A stretch of 11,045 nt of DNA, taken from NCBI GenBank assembly GCA_045121095.1, contig JBGVFN010000068.1, forward strand, positions 1 through 11,045, given 5' to 3'. This document shows positions 1 through 6,580 of this stretch, piece after piece (the stretch's first letter is position 1; the number at the start of each line of letters is the position of its first letter). The position numbers and the translations under genes are program-made. This DNA comes from TWA4 sp045121095 (GTDB lineage Bacteria > Bacillota > Clostridia > Lachnospirales > Lachnospiraceae). The notes beneath the pieces were generated by a model. That model was not told where the DNA came from and did not search any database. It saw only the letters and a program-made list of their open reading frames with translations.

Positions 1-114
1 AATCACGATCAACAGATTGGGAGAAATACGAATCAGATCAATGGAAGGGAAAACATTAACCTGAATCAGAAAAACGACCGTAATAAACAACAGCATAGAA
101 CCATATTTCTTCAT
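1..114 (-). CDS. mreD: Rod shape-determining protein MreD, N-terminal fragment (cut by window edge)
   Basis: Only the first 38 codons are inside the window, and the frame is still open at base 1. The product starts MKKYGSMLLF, runs into one hydrophobic segment (about residues 7-22) and then has ISPNLLIVI, which matches the usual start of MreD (a first membrane helix followed by a short 'sPNLLL' turn into the second helix). MreD is a small multi-pass membrane protein of the elongation complex and works with MreC in peripheral or sidewall peptidoglycan synthesis. The start is supported by a strong ribosome binding site, AAGGGGG, at 122-128, 7 bases upstream. It follows mreC by 55 bases with no terminator, so the two are probably co-transcribed. 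The fragment is too short to call from sequence alone; its position after mreC carries much of the weight. Confidence 0.85.
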   Translation of the reverse strand, partial: MKKYGSMLLFITVVFLIQVNVFPSIDLIRISPNLLIVI

Positions 115-169
115 CAAATATCCCCCTTTCTATCTCTTTGCTCTGTTCTGAACAGATATCTCTGAACTT

Positions 170-1036
170 CTATTCGTCAATGTCATCACCATTATTTTTC
201 AATGTAGTAATAACCAGTACGGTATCCAGATGTGTAAAATCCACATAGGGAATAATGGTACCTGATTTTGTCATGTTATTGGCATCCGTTTCGATTTCGT
301 CCACATAGCCAATCAACAGCCCCGGAAGATACTTCGTACTGATATTGGAAGTTACGATCTTATCGCCTTCCGTAATACTGGCATCCTTGTCCGCATACAT
401 CAGACGAAGACGGCCTTCCTCATACAGCTCTAAATCACCGGAAACCATACAGCTTTCCTTCATGCTCATGGACATGGATGTAATATTACTGTCATCATCA
501 ATAATTGCCATGACCCTGGATGAAGATGGACCAACCGAAGTGATGATTCCGGCCAGACCGCCCTGAGCCAGTACAGCCATATCCACAGCCAGACCATCAT
601 TGGTCCCTTTATCAATAATAAAGGAATGAAACCAGTTTCCGGAATCCTTTGCGATTACGTTGGCACCTGTCATCTCATAATCTTCATATTGATTGGACAA
701 TTCAAACAATTCACGATACTGATCTACTTCATATTTATCCTGCTGCATCAGACTGATTTCCTGCTGCAGCTCCATCACCTGCTTTTTCAGTTCCTCATTC
801 TCTTTCTGAGCCTTGTGTAAAGTCTCCACATTGTTCACTGCGTCAACCACCGCAGAACCGGTTTTGTTGATTCCCTCCTGCATGGGCATCAGGATGGACT
901 TCACCAGCGACTGCGGACCACTTACCGCATCACTTCTGAACAAAGAAACAACAATCAGCATTACAAATAATACCGTCAAACCTGTTAACACAAATCCGAG
1001 CGGCCGATTCACTTCTTTTTTTTCTTCCATCTGCAT
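170..1036 (-). CDS. mreC: Rod shape-determining protein MreC
   Basis: MreC is a bitopic membrane protein that forms the extracytoplasmic scaffold of the elongation machinery, linking MreD, RodA and penicillin-binding proteins. The 288-residue length is normal for the family. Residues about 14-33 form one membrane helix after a short charged cytoplasmic tail. Residues about 64-113 are rich in E, K, Q and L, as expected for the dimerising coiled coil. The beta-rich C-terminal domain follows, with family landmarks VIAKDSGNWF (127-136), IDKGTNDG (141-148), GDKIVTS (224-230) and LPGLLIGYV (237-245). The start is ambiguous: the Met at 1036 has AAAGG 5 bases upstream, while the Met two codons later has AGGG at 6 bases; the choice changes only two residues. 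It lies 52 bases after radC. In many Firmicutes mreB occupies that place; here it does not. Confidence 0.95.
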   Translation of the reverse strand: MQMEEKKEVNRPLGFVLTGLTVLFVMLIVVSLFRSDAVSGPQSLVKSILMPMQEGINKTGSAVVDAVNNVETLHKAQKENEELKKQVMELQQEISLMQQDKYEVDQYRELFELSNQYEDYEMTGANVIAKDSGNWFHSFIIDKGTNDGLAVDMAVLAQGGLAGIITSVGPSSSRVMAIIDDDSNITSMSMSMKESCMVSGDLELYEEGRLRLMYADKDASITEGDKIVTSNISTKYLPGLLIGYVDEIETDANNMTKSGTIIPYVDFTHLDTVLVITTLKNNGDDIDE

Positions 1037-1088
1037 CCCTACCTTTTTAATGTAACCGTTAACTTCTGGCGGGAACCCCCTCCAAAAC

Positions 1089-1790
1089 TCAATCTTTCCC
1101 CAGATATCCGGCTGCCTTCATGCTGAAATACCGGTTTCCTCCAATAATAATATGATCTAATAACAGTATATCCAGCAATTCACCAGCTTCTTTCACTTTT
1201 TTGGTTATGGCGATATCTTCTGCACTGGGAGCAGGATCACCACTCGGATGATTGTGAATCATCACCACATGTACTGCACAGTAACGCAGAGCTTCAATAA
1301 ACAGCTCTCTTGGAGAGACCAAAGAAGCATTGACCGTTCCTTTTGTAAGAAGAACATCCTGAATCCGACGATTTTTCGTATCCAGAAAAATCAAATGCAT
1401 CTCTTCCTGTTCCAGTCGGCTCATGGATTCCATATAATACCCGGCAATTTTATCCGGTGAATTTAATAAAATCCGATCTCCCGGAATCTGCTCCCACATC
1501 CTGCTGCAAAGCTCTGCAAGACATTGAATCTGAATCGCCTTTACCTGTCCGATTCCATCAATCTTCATCAGCTGCGCCGATGTCAGCTGACGTAAATTTT
1601 CAAGCTTTCCCTCTGCTCCGCAAAGAAGAAGGATCTCCCTGGCCATCTCTACAGAATTGCGGCTTCTGCTCCCGCTTTTCAGGATAACCGCCAGAAGCTC
1701 TGCATCGCTTAAAGCAGATGCACCCCTTTTCATACACTTTTCATAGGGCCGTTCGGAAACGGGCAGTTCTTTCATTGTTACATGACTCAT
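1089..1790 (-). CDS. radC: RadC family JAB/MPN-domain protein
   Basis: The protein has 233 residues, close to the usual RadC length. The N-terminal part (about 1-100) holds a helix-hairpin-helix-like segment, LMKIDGIGQVKA (74-85), of the kind that contacts DNA backbones. The C-terminal part is a JAB1/MPN (JAMM) metalloprotein domain with the motif H179-N-H181-P-S-G-D185, then S189 and D192, which should bind zinc. The family was named for radiation sensitivity, but a direct repair role in E. coli has been disputed and the biochemical activity of chromosomal RadC is not settled. No key residue is missing. The start at 1790 has only a weak GAGA-type ribosome binding site; the next Met (residue 6) has none, so the longer form is kept. 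In Firmicutes radC commonly precedes mreBCD, which fits the genes that follow here. Confidence 0.95.
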   Translation of the reverse strand: MSHVTMKELPVSERPYEKCMKRGASALSDAELLAVILKSGSRSRNSVEMAREILLLCGAEGKLENLRQLTSAQLMKIDGIGQVKAIQIQCLAELCSRMWEQIPGDRILLNSPDKIAGYYMESMSRLEQEEMHLIFLDTKNRRIQDVLLTKGTVNASLVSPRELFIEALRYCAVHVVMIHNHPSGDPAPSAEDIAITKKVKEAGELLDILLLDHIIIGGNRYFSMKAAGYLGKD

Positions 1791-1820
1791 ATATTCTCAG
1801 GCATATTCCATGCATAAGTC

Positions 1821-1852
1821 ACATTCATGACCTTTTCTGGAACGTCATGTGT
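1821..1852 (-). repeat. Imperfect inverted repeat in the predicted radC leader
   Basis: CATGAC at 1826-1831 is complementary to GTCATG at 1844-1849, with a 12-base loop. Three further pairs (1821-1823 with 1850-1852) form beyond a two-base bulge. It lies downstream of the possible radC promoter. No T-tract follows, so it is not a terminator. It may be an operator or a leader hairpin, or chance. Confidence 0.3.
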
Positions 1853-1882
1853 TACATATGATCTTACAGGCCTATATATTCT

Positions 1883-1912
1883 ATCATAATTCTTTATAAA
1901 AGTATAGACCAA
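1883..1912 (-). promoter_or_regulatory. Possible promoter for radC-mreC-mreD
   Basis: On the minus strand TTGGTC (1912-1907) and TATGAT (1888-1883) are separated by 18 bases. The predicted start site is near 1876, giving a leader of roughly 86 bases before radC. The -35 box is poor and the spacer is one base longer than ideal, so this is a weak call. The surrounding AT-rich stretch is consistent with a promoter. No clear terminator separates radC from the upstream gene, so readthrough is also possible. Confidence 0.4.
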
Positions 1913-1932
1913 CTTCCGTGTTCACAAAGTTT

Positions 1933-2031
1933 TTACTTTTCTGCAAGAATTCTGTCGAAATTCTTGCAGTTATTCAGCAGATAGCTCATCAACTGCTGAA
2001 ATGCCGCAATTTCTTTCACTTTTTCATGCAT
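1933..2031 (-). CDS. Possible 32-codon small ORF overlapping the end of the YnbB-like gene
   Basis: An ATG at 2031 lies inside the last codons of the upstream gene, in another frame, and opens a 32-codon ORF ending in TAA at 1933-1935. The peptide begins MHEKVKEIAAF and ends NFDRILAEK; it is charged with a central hydrophobic part, and I do not recognise it. The overlap with the upstream stop is of the kind seen in translational coupling, but the upstream GGAT is a poor ribosome binding site. An ORF this short can arise by chance. The inverted repeat at 1941-1969 lies wholly within it. Confidence 0.2.
   Translation of the reverse strand: MHEKVKEIAAFQQLMSYLLNNCKNFDRILAEK
1941..1969. repeat. 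Perfect 11-bp inverted repeat between the YnbB-like gene and radC
   Basis: The arm CTGCAAGAATT (1941-1951) is exactly complementary to AATTCTTGCAG (1959-1969), with a 7-base loop. In the direction of transcription (minus) the hairpin is followed by A-rich sequence, not a U-tract, so it is not a classic intrinsic terminator for the upstream gene. On the plus strand the sequence TGTCGAA (1953-1959), matching the Spo0A-box core TGNCGAA, covers most of the loop, but a 7-mer match is weak evidence. It could be an operator, an RNA processing or stabilising hairpin, or a factor-dependent termination site. Confidence 0.6.
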
Positions 2032-3334
2032 GAATATCCGGCAGCAGGCCCGCTTCCTTCATCTGCTGCACGGACATCAGAATACCGAAACGAGCATGAT
2101 TCCAGGTCAGTCCGCCCTGGAAGAACACGGTATACGGAGGACGCAGAGGGCCGTCTGCACTCAGTTCAATGGAAGAACCCTGTACAAATGCGCCGGCTGC
2201 CATAATAACTTCGGAATCGTAACCAGGCATTGCCCACGGTTCAGGTACTACAAAGCTATCCACCGGTGCTGCCATCTGAATGCCCTTACAAAATGCCTTC
2301 AATCCCTCTGCAGTCTGTAATTCTACTGCCTGAATAATATCATGGCGGCTTTCTCTGGAATCAGGAATTACCTTAAAACCAAGCTTTTCATAAATATACG
2401 CAGCAAAAATGGCGCCCTTTAATGCCCCGGCAGAAACAGTGGGTGCCAGGAAAAATCCCTGGAAAAAGGTCTGATTTAAGCCCAGGCTGGCTCCTACTTC
2501 TTTTCCCAGTCCCGGAGAAGTCAAACGATAGGCACAGCGTTCCACGCAGTCCTTTCGTCCGGCAATATAGCCGCCCACCGGTGCCAGGCCGCCGCCGGGA
2601 TTTTTGATCAGGGAACCCACGATCATATCGGCTCCCACATCAGAAGGTTCCTTTGTTTCAATAAATTCTCCGTAGCAGTTATCAACCATGACAATCACAT
2701 CCGGTTTGATCTCTTTAATGAAACGAATCAGCTCCCCAATCCGGTCCACAGACAAAGTCGGACGGCTGGCATACCCTTTGGAACGCTGGATCGTTACTAA
2801 TTTTGTTCTCTCATTAATGGATTTGCGGATATTTTCCCAGTCAAAACCACCATCCGGCAAAAGATCTGTCTGTGCATAAGTAACCCCATATTCTGCCAGA
2901 GAACCTACGGAAGGACGGATTCCAATTACTTCTTCCAAAGTATCATAAGGTTTTCCAACCGGAGAATACAGTTCATCTCCCGGTCTTAAATTGGCTGCCA
3001 GCGCCAGATGCAGCGCATGAGTGCCGCAGGTAATCTGTGCGCGGACCAGCGCATCTTCTGTATGAAAGGTTTTCGCATACACTTTTTCCAGCGTATCCCG
3101 GCCATCATCATTATATCCATATCCGGTGGAAGTGGAAAAATGGTGTTCTGCCACTCTGCATTCCTGCATGGCATGAAGCACTTTCATCTGATTAAATTGT
3201 GCAACGCGGTCAATCTCCGCAAAGCGCTCTGCAAGAGCTTCTTCTGCCTCTTGTCCCAACGCCTGTACTTCTTTCGATAATCCCATGGAAACATACATCG
3301 CTTCCAGTTCTTCTGATAACTGCATCGTATTCAT
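2024..3334 (-). CDS. ynbB: PLP-dependent methionine gamma-lyase family protein (YnbB / 'aluminium resistance' family)
   Basis: This is a fold-type I PLP enzyme resembling the Met_gamma_lyase family (Pfam PF06838), often annotated as aluminium resistance protein. Numbered from this start, the likely PLP lysine is K244 in SLIKNPGGG, and D218 in VMVDNCYGEF would contact the pyridine nitrogen. Other landmarks are HHFSTSTGYGYND (64-76), AQITCGTHAL (99-108) and the glycine-rich GGGLAPVGGYIAG (247-259). The 436-residue length is normal. The start is taken at 3334 because AAAGAGG (3343-3349) lies 8 bases upstream; an in-frame Met at 3352 would add six residues but lacks a proper binding site. It follows miaA by 41 bases. 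In Bacillus subtilis ynbB also lies close to miaA, with hfq and hflX between; neither is present here. The true substrate is unproven, so the name should be read as family membership. Confidence 0.88.
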   Translation of the reverse strand: MNTMQLSEELEAMYVSMGLSKEVQALGQEAEEALAERFAEIDRVAQFNQMKVLHAMQECRVAEHHFSTSTGYGYNDDGRDTLEKVYAKTFHTEDALVRAQITCGTHALHLALAANLRPGDELYSPVGKPYDTLEEVIGIRPSVGSLAEYGVTYAQTDLLPDGGFDWENIRKSINERTKLVTIQRSKGYASRPTLSVDRIGELIRFIKEIKPDVIVMVDNCYGEFIETKEPSDVGADMIVGSLIKNPGGGLAPVGGYIAGRKDCVERCAYRLTSPGLGKEVGASLGLNQTFFQGFFLAPTVSAGALKGAIFAAYIYEKLGFKVIPDSRESRHDIIQAVELQTAEGLKAFCKGIQMAAPVDSFVVPEPWAMPGYDSEVIMAAGAFVQGSSIELSADGPLRPPYTVFFQGGLTWNHARFGILMSVQQMKEAGLLPDIHA

Positions 3335-3342
3335 GATTGCAT

Positions 3343-3349
3343 CCTCTTT
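3343..3349 (-). promoter_or_regulatory. Ribosome binding site deciding the YnbB-like start
   Basis: AAAGAGG lies 8 bases before the ATG at 3334. The upstream in-frame ATG at 3352 has only AGAG directly abutting it, which is too close to act, and the site at 3343-3349 would fall inside that longer frame. Confidence 0.7.
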
Positions 3350-3375
3350 CATCTCTATCGTTTCATTCTTATCAT

Positions 3376-4320
3376 TTATATAATTTCTTTCTCTCTCAAA
3401 ATCTGCAGCATGGCATCCAGCATTTTTTCTTCCTTCAGCCCGTATGCCTCTTTTTCAATCCAGCAAACTTCCCGTTCTCTGCGGAACCAGGTAAGCTGTC
3501 TTTTAGCAAAATGTCTGGTGTCTCGTTTTAAAATATAAATGGCTTCCTCCAGTGTACATTCCCCCTGCAGATAAGCCAGTATTTCCTTATAACCCAGTCC
3601 CTGCATGCTGACCATGCCCGCATGACATCCTTTTTCCTGCAGCTGTCTGACTTCTTCGATCAGTCCCTGCTCCAGCATCTGATCAATACGCAGTTCAATT
3701 CGCTCATACAATTTCTGGCGATCCATATTTAATACAAAATACGCAAAATTATAAGGAGACTGTTTTTGCCGTTCTGCTTCATTATGCTCAGAAATCTTTG
3801 TTCCGGTTTCTTTATAAAATTCCAATGCACGGATTACCCGTTTTACGTTGTTTGGGTGAATATCCACTGCCGCCTGTGGATCGACTTCCTTTAACTGATC
3901 ATGAAGCCACTGAGCCCCATATTCCTGAGCCTGCTGTTCCAGCTGCTTTCGGTAAGAATCATCCGTTTCCGTCTCTGTAAAGGCGATTTCATTTAAGATC
4001 GCCTGAATGTAAAATCCGGTGCCGCCTGCAATAATCGGAATATGTCCGTTGGCATAAATTTTCTCCATAGCTTCCCTGGCCAGTTTCTGAAAAACCACCA
4101 CATTGAATTCCTCATCCGGGTCCAGCACATCAATCAGATAATGAGGAACTCCATCCATTTCTTCCGTGGTAACTTTAGCAGAACCAATATCCATCCCGCG
4201 ATAAACCTGCATAGAATCTGCACTGATGATTTCCCCCTGAATGGCTTTTGCCAATTTAATGGACAAAGCCGTTTTTCCAACCGCGGTAGGGCCGGTTAAT
4301 ATGATCAAAGGCTTTTTCAT
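3376..4320 (-). CDS. miaA: tRNA dimethylallyltransferase MiaA
   Basis: MiaA transfers a dimethylallyl group from DMAPP to N6 of A37 in tRNAs reading UNN codons, giving i6A, which stabilises codon pairing. From the chosen start the protein has 314 residues, typical of the family. It begins with a P-loop, GPTAVGKT (10-17), then SADSMQVYRGMDIGSAK (33-49), which includes substrate-binding D35 and Q38, then AGGTGFYI (98-105), and near the C-terminus RDTRHFAKRQLTWFRRE, the conserved tRNA-binding and catalytic region. The ATG at 4320 is preceded by a near-perfect AAAGGAG; an in-frame ATG at 4341 would add seven residues and place this site inside the gene. It sits 52 bases after mutL, an order common in Clostridia, and probably shares the mutS promoter. 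Confidence 0.96.
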   Translation of the reverse strand: MKKPLIILTGPTAVGKTALSIKLAKAIQGEIISADSMQVYRGMDIGSAKVTTEEMDGVPHYLIDVLDPDEEFNVVVFQKLAREAMEKIYANGHIPIIAGGTGFYIQAILNEIAFTETETDDSYRKQLEQQAQEYGAQWLHDQLKEVDPQAAVDIHPNNVKRVIRALEFYKETGTKISEHNEAERQKQSPYNFAYFVLNMDRQKLYERIELRIDQMLEQGLIEEVRQLQEKGCHAGMVSMQGLGYKEILAYLQGECTLEEAIYILKRDTRHFAKRQLTWFRREREVCWIEKEAYGLKEEKMLDAMLQILREKEII

Positions 4321-4325
4321 GGGAT

Positions 4326-4332
4326 CTCCTTT
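4326..4332 (-). promoter_or_regulatory. Ribosome binding site deciding the miaA start
   Basis: AAAGGAG lies 5 bases before the ATG at 4320. It matches the anti-Shine-Dalgarno sequence well and argues against the upstream ATG at 4341. Confidence 0.85.
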
Positions 4333-4372
4333 CTGCTGCATATTCTGCCTCTATACTTCATTGTCATACTTT

Positions 4373-6556
4373 TTATAAGACTCTCTTAAATTTCTTTTCC
4401 AGCTCATATCTGGTCATTTTGATCATAGTGGGACGACCATGAGGACAGGTATAGGGATTCTCCAGTTTGACCAAATCGGCAATTAACTGCTCTGCTTCCA
4501 CATCAGAAAGCTTCTGCTTTCCTTTAATGGCAGCTTTACAGGCCAGAGAGGCTGCTTTTTCATAAACTGCCTCCGGTGTAATACGTCCCTTATCACCTGC
4601 ATGTTCCAGAATCTCCTCAAGAAAATCCATGGGTTTTATCCCCACCAGATTGTCCGGCATTCCATAAACCGCATACTCATTGCCGCCAAAAGGCTCTATT
4701 TCAAATCCCAGCTGAACCAGCAGATCCGAAAGAGCCTCAAACTGCCCCTGCTGTCTGGGTGTCAAGGTGATAATCGCCGGCGGATTCATCTGCTGGGTGG
4801 TATATTCCTGATTTTTTAACTGCTTAATAATCGACTCATACAACACTTTTTCATGAGCTGCATGCTGATCGATGATCATAAAATATTCCTGATACTGCAC
4901 AATCCAGTAGGTATCAAAAATCTGTCCCGCCAGTTTCACCTGAGAAACCGTATCCATAGTCAGAAGCTTTTCTTCAAAAAGATTTTGCTGCTGCACATCC
5001 ACAGCCTGTATTTCTTCAGACACAGACTTTTCTTCAAAAGTCGTTTTTCCCTCAAAAGTGTTTTTGTTTTCAGAAGACGTTTTTCCTTCAAAAACCGGTT
5101 TTCTTTGGGCAGATGTCTCTTTTTCTTTATACGCCGCTTCTTTCTCACGTATCAGCAGCTTTTCCATCCGTTTGACTTCAAAAGGCTCCGGCAGCTTTTC
5201 CTGTTTTTTATTTTTCACCGTTTCCAGGGTGTTTTTTACTACTTCTGTACTGCTTTTTACAGTTTCCGCACTGTTTTTTATAGCTCCTGCGCTGCCTTTC
5301 ACAGTTCCTATACTGCCTTTTATAGCTCCTTCGCTGCTTTTTACAATTTCTGCATTTTTTTCAGCCTGCTCTGCAATTACGGGCGGATTCGGTCTGGCAG
5401 GAATTTTCTCTGCTGCCTGATCCGGATTGTGCTTTTTCTGTTCTGAGACTCCGCCCTTTCTCTCAGCAGCTTTCTCAGTAGCTTTCTCAGCTGTTTTCTC
5501 CACGTTTTTCATCGATTCCTTTGCTTTCTGTGATTTTGCTGTTTCCACAGAAAAGCTGGGAGAAAGTTCCCCTGCTGTCAGTGTTTTCCGGATTGCCCGT
5601 ACTACTTCCTCAAATAAAAACTCCTGATTTCGAAAACGCAGCTCCATTTTCGAAGGATGTACATTCACATCGGTAAATTCCGGTTCAATTTTTATATTGA
5701 ATACAGTAAACGGAAATTTATGCTGCATGAGAAAGTTTCGATATCCTTCTTCAATCGCCCGGTTGATCAGCTGACTGCGGATATATCGTCCGTTGATGAA
5801 ATAAATCTCACAGGATCTGCTGCTTCTGGCAATGACGGGTTTTCCAATAAATCCTTCCAAACTGAAAAAGGAACTTTTAAAGGACAACGGAATCAATTCT
5901 CTGGTTAATTCTCTGCCGTACACATGATAAATTACATCTTTCAGATTATGATTTCCGGAAGTATGCAGGCGATTCTGACCATTTTGTATATACCGGAAGG
6001 AAATATCCGGTCTGGATAATGCCATTTTTCCGATCATATCATAAATATATCCGCCTTCCGTGGCAGGTGTTTTTAAAAATTTTCTCCGGGCAGGTGTGTT
6101 ATAAAACAAATCCCGCACAATAATGGTGGTTCCCTCCGGTGCTCCAACTTCCTCCAGCGCCAGCTGCTGACCACCTTCGATGACATAGCGATTTCCCACC
6201 AGACTGCTGTGTGTCCGTGTAATCAATTCCACTCTGGCTACCGCCGCCACGCTGGAAAGCGCTTCTCCGCGGAACCCCAGACTGGAAACCGTTAATAAAT
6301 CAGCTGCTTCTGTAATTTTACTGGTGGAATGGCGCTGAAAGGCCGCAGGCAGGTCTTCTGCCGCAATGCCTCCGCCATTATCGGTGACACGAATCAAGGT
6401 TGTTCCACCCTGTTTAATCTCCACAGTAATCGCTGTTGCACCTGCGTCAATCGCATTTTCGGTCAATTCCTTTACCACAGAAACAGGCCGGTCCACCACT
6501 TCGCCTGCTGCGATCTGATTAATTGTACTTTGATCCAGTAAATGTATCTTTCCCAT
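4373..6556 (-). CDS. mutL: DNA mismatch repair protein MutL (endonuclease type, expanded linker)
   Basis: MutL is the ATPase recruited by MutS at a mismatch; in bacteria without MutH it also nicks the new strand. The GHKL ATPase domain (about 1-335) shows KELTENAIDAGA (29-40, likely catalytic E30 and Mg-binding N34), DNGGGI (59-64), FQRHSTSKI (73-81) and GFRGEAL (94-100). The C-terminal domain (about 535-727) carries the endonuclease motif D563-Q-H-A-A-H-E569-K-x-L-Y-E574, ACKAAIKG (672-679) and C704-P-H706-G-R-P, so it should be nuclease-active. Between them is a roughly 200-residue low-complexity linker with a tandem repeat (403-451) and a clamp-type motif, QQNLF (523-527). At 727 residues it is about 100 longer than B. 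subtilis MutL, nearly all in the linker. The start follows mutS by 24 bases, with GGTGAT as a modest ribosome binding site. Confidence 0.96.
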   Translation of the reverse strand: MGKIHLLDQSTINQIAAGEVVDRPVSVVKELTENAIDAGATAITVEIKQGGTTLIRVTDNGGGIAAEDLPAAFQRHSTSKITEAADLLTVSSLGFRGEALSSVAAVARVELITRTHSSLVGNRYVIEGGQQLALEEVGAPEGTTIIVRDLFYNTPARRKFLKTPATEGGYIYDMIGKMALSRPDISFRYIQNGQNRLHTSGNHNLKDVIYHVYGRELTRELIPLSFKSSFFSLEGFIGKPVIARSSRSCEIYFINGRYIRSQLINRAIEEGYRNFLMQHKFPFTVFNIKIEPEFTDVNVHPSKMELRFRNQEFLFEEVVRAIRKTLTAGELSPSFSVETAKSQKAKESMKNVEKTAEKATEKAAERKGGVSEQKKHNPDQAAEKIPARPNPPVIAEQAEKNAEIVKSSEGAIKGSIGTVKGSAGAIKNSAETVKSSTEVVKNTLETVKNKKQEKLPEPFEVKRMEKLLIREKEAAYKEKETSAQRKPVFEGKTSSENKNTFEGKTTFEEKSVSEEIQAVDVQQQNLFEEKLLTMDTVSQVKLAGQIFDTYWIVQYQEYFMIIDQHAAHEKVLYESIIKQLKNQEYTTQQMNPPAIITLTPRQQGQFEALSDLLVQLGFEIEPFGGNEYAVYGMPDNLVGIKPMDFLEEILEHAGDKGRITPEAVYEKAASLACKAAIKGKQKLSDVEAEQLIADLVKLENPYTCPHGRPTMIKMTRYELEKKFKRVL
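4976..4990 (-). other. Codons for a sliding-clamp-type motif QQNLF in MutL
   Basis: Residues 523-527, just before the C-terminal endonuclease domain, read QQNLF. This fits the QxxLF pattern used by many proteins to bind the beta sliding clamp. In B. subtilis MutL the known clamp contact lies inside the C-terminal domain, so this position is unusual. Function is inferred only. Confidence 0.4.
5025..5042. repeat. 7-bp perfect hairpin within the mutL linker
   Basis: GACTTTT (5025-5031) and AAAAGTC (5036-5042) form a perfect stem with a 4-base loop. It lies in DNA coding for one of four FE[GE]K units (residues 489-529). A related copy, GTTTTT/AAAAAC (5079-5084 with 5090-5095), sits at another unit. 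These are probably by-products of the repeated codons. Confidence 0.45.
5208..5354 (-). repeat. Seven tandem copies of a degenerate 21-bp unit in mutL
   Basis: Consecutive 21-base units start at 5208, 5229, 5250, 5271, 5292, 5313 and 5334. On the plus strand most units begin CTGNNTTTT and carry a block like ACAGTTCC or TAGCTCC in the middle. In MutL they encode a 7-residue repeat with consensus S-A-[EG]-[TA]-[VI]-K-[NSG] over residues 403-451. All units stay in frame. The central copies (5271-5333) are the most alike and the outer ones more degenerate. Confidence 0.8.
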
Positions 6557-6580
6557 CGTCTATCACCATTCTATCCCCGG

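Noticed and set aside
1941..1969. Intrinsic terminator after the YnbB-like gene.
   Set aside because: The hairpin is perfect, but in the minus direction it is followed by A-rich sequence, not T residues.
4853..5446. A 197-codon plus-strand open frame antisense to the mutL linker, rich in F and R.
   Set aside because: It is the reverse shadow of the K/E-rich repeats: AAA and GAA codons read as TTT and TTC. It has no recognisable motifs, and MutL on the other strand is certain.
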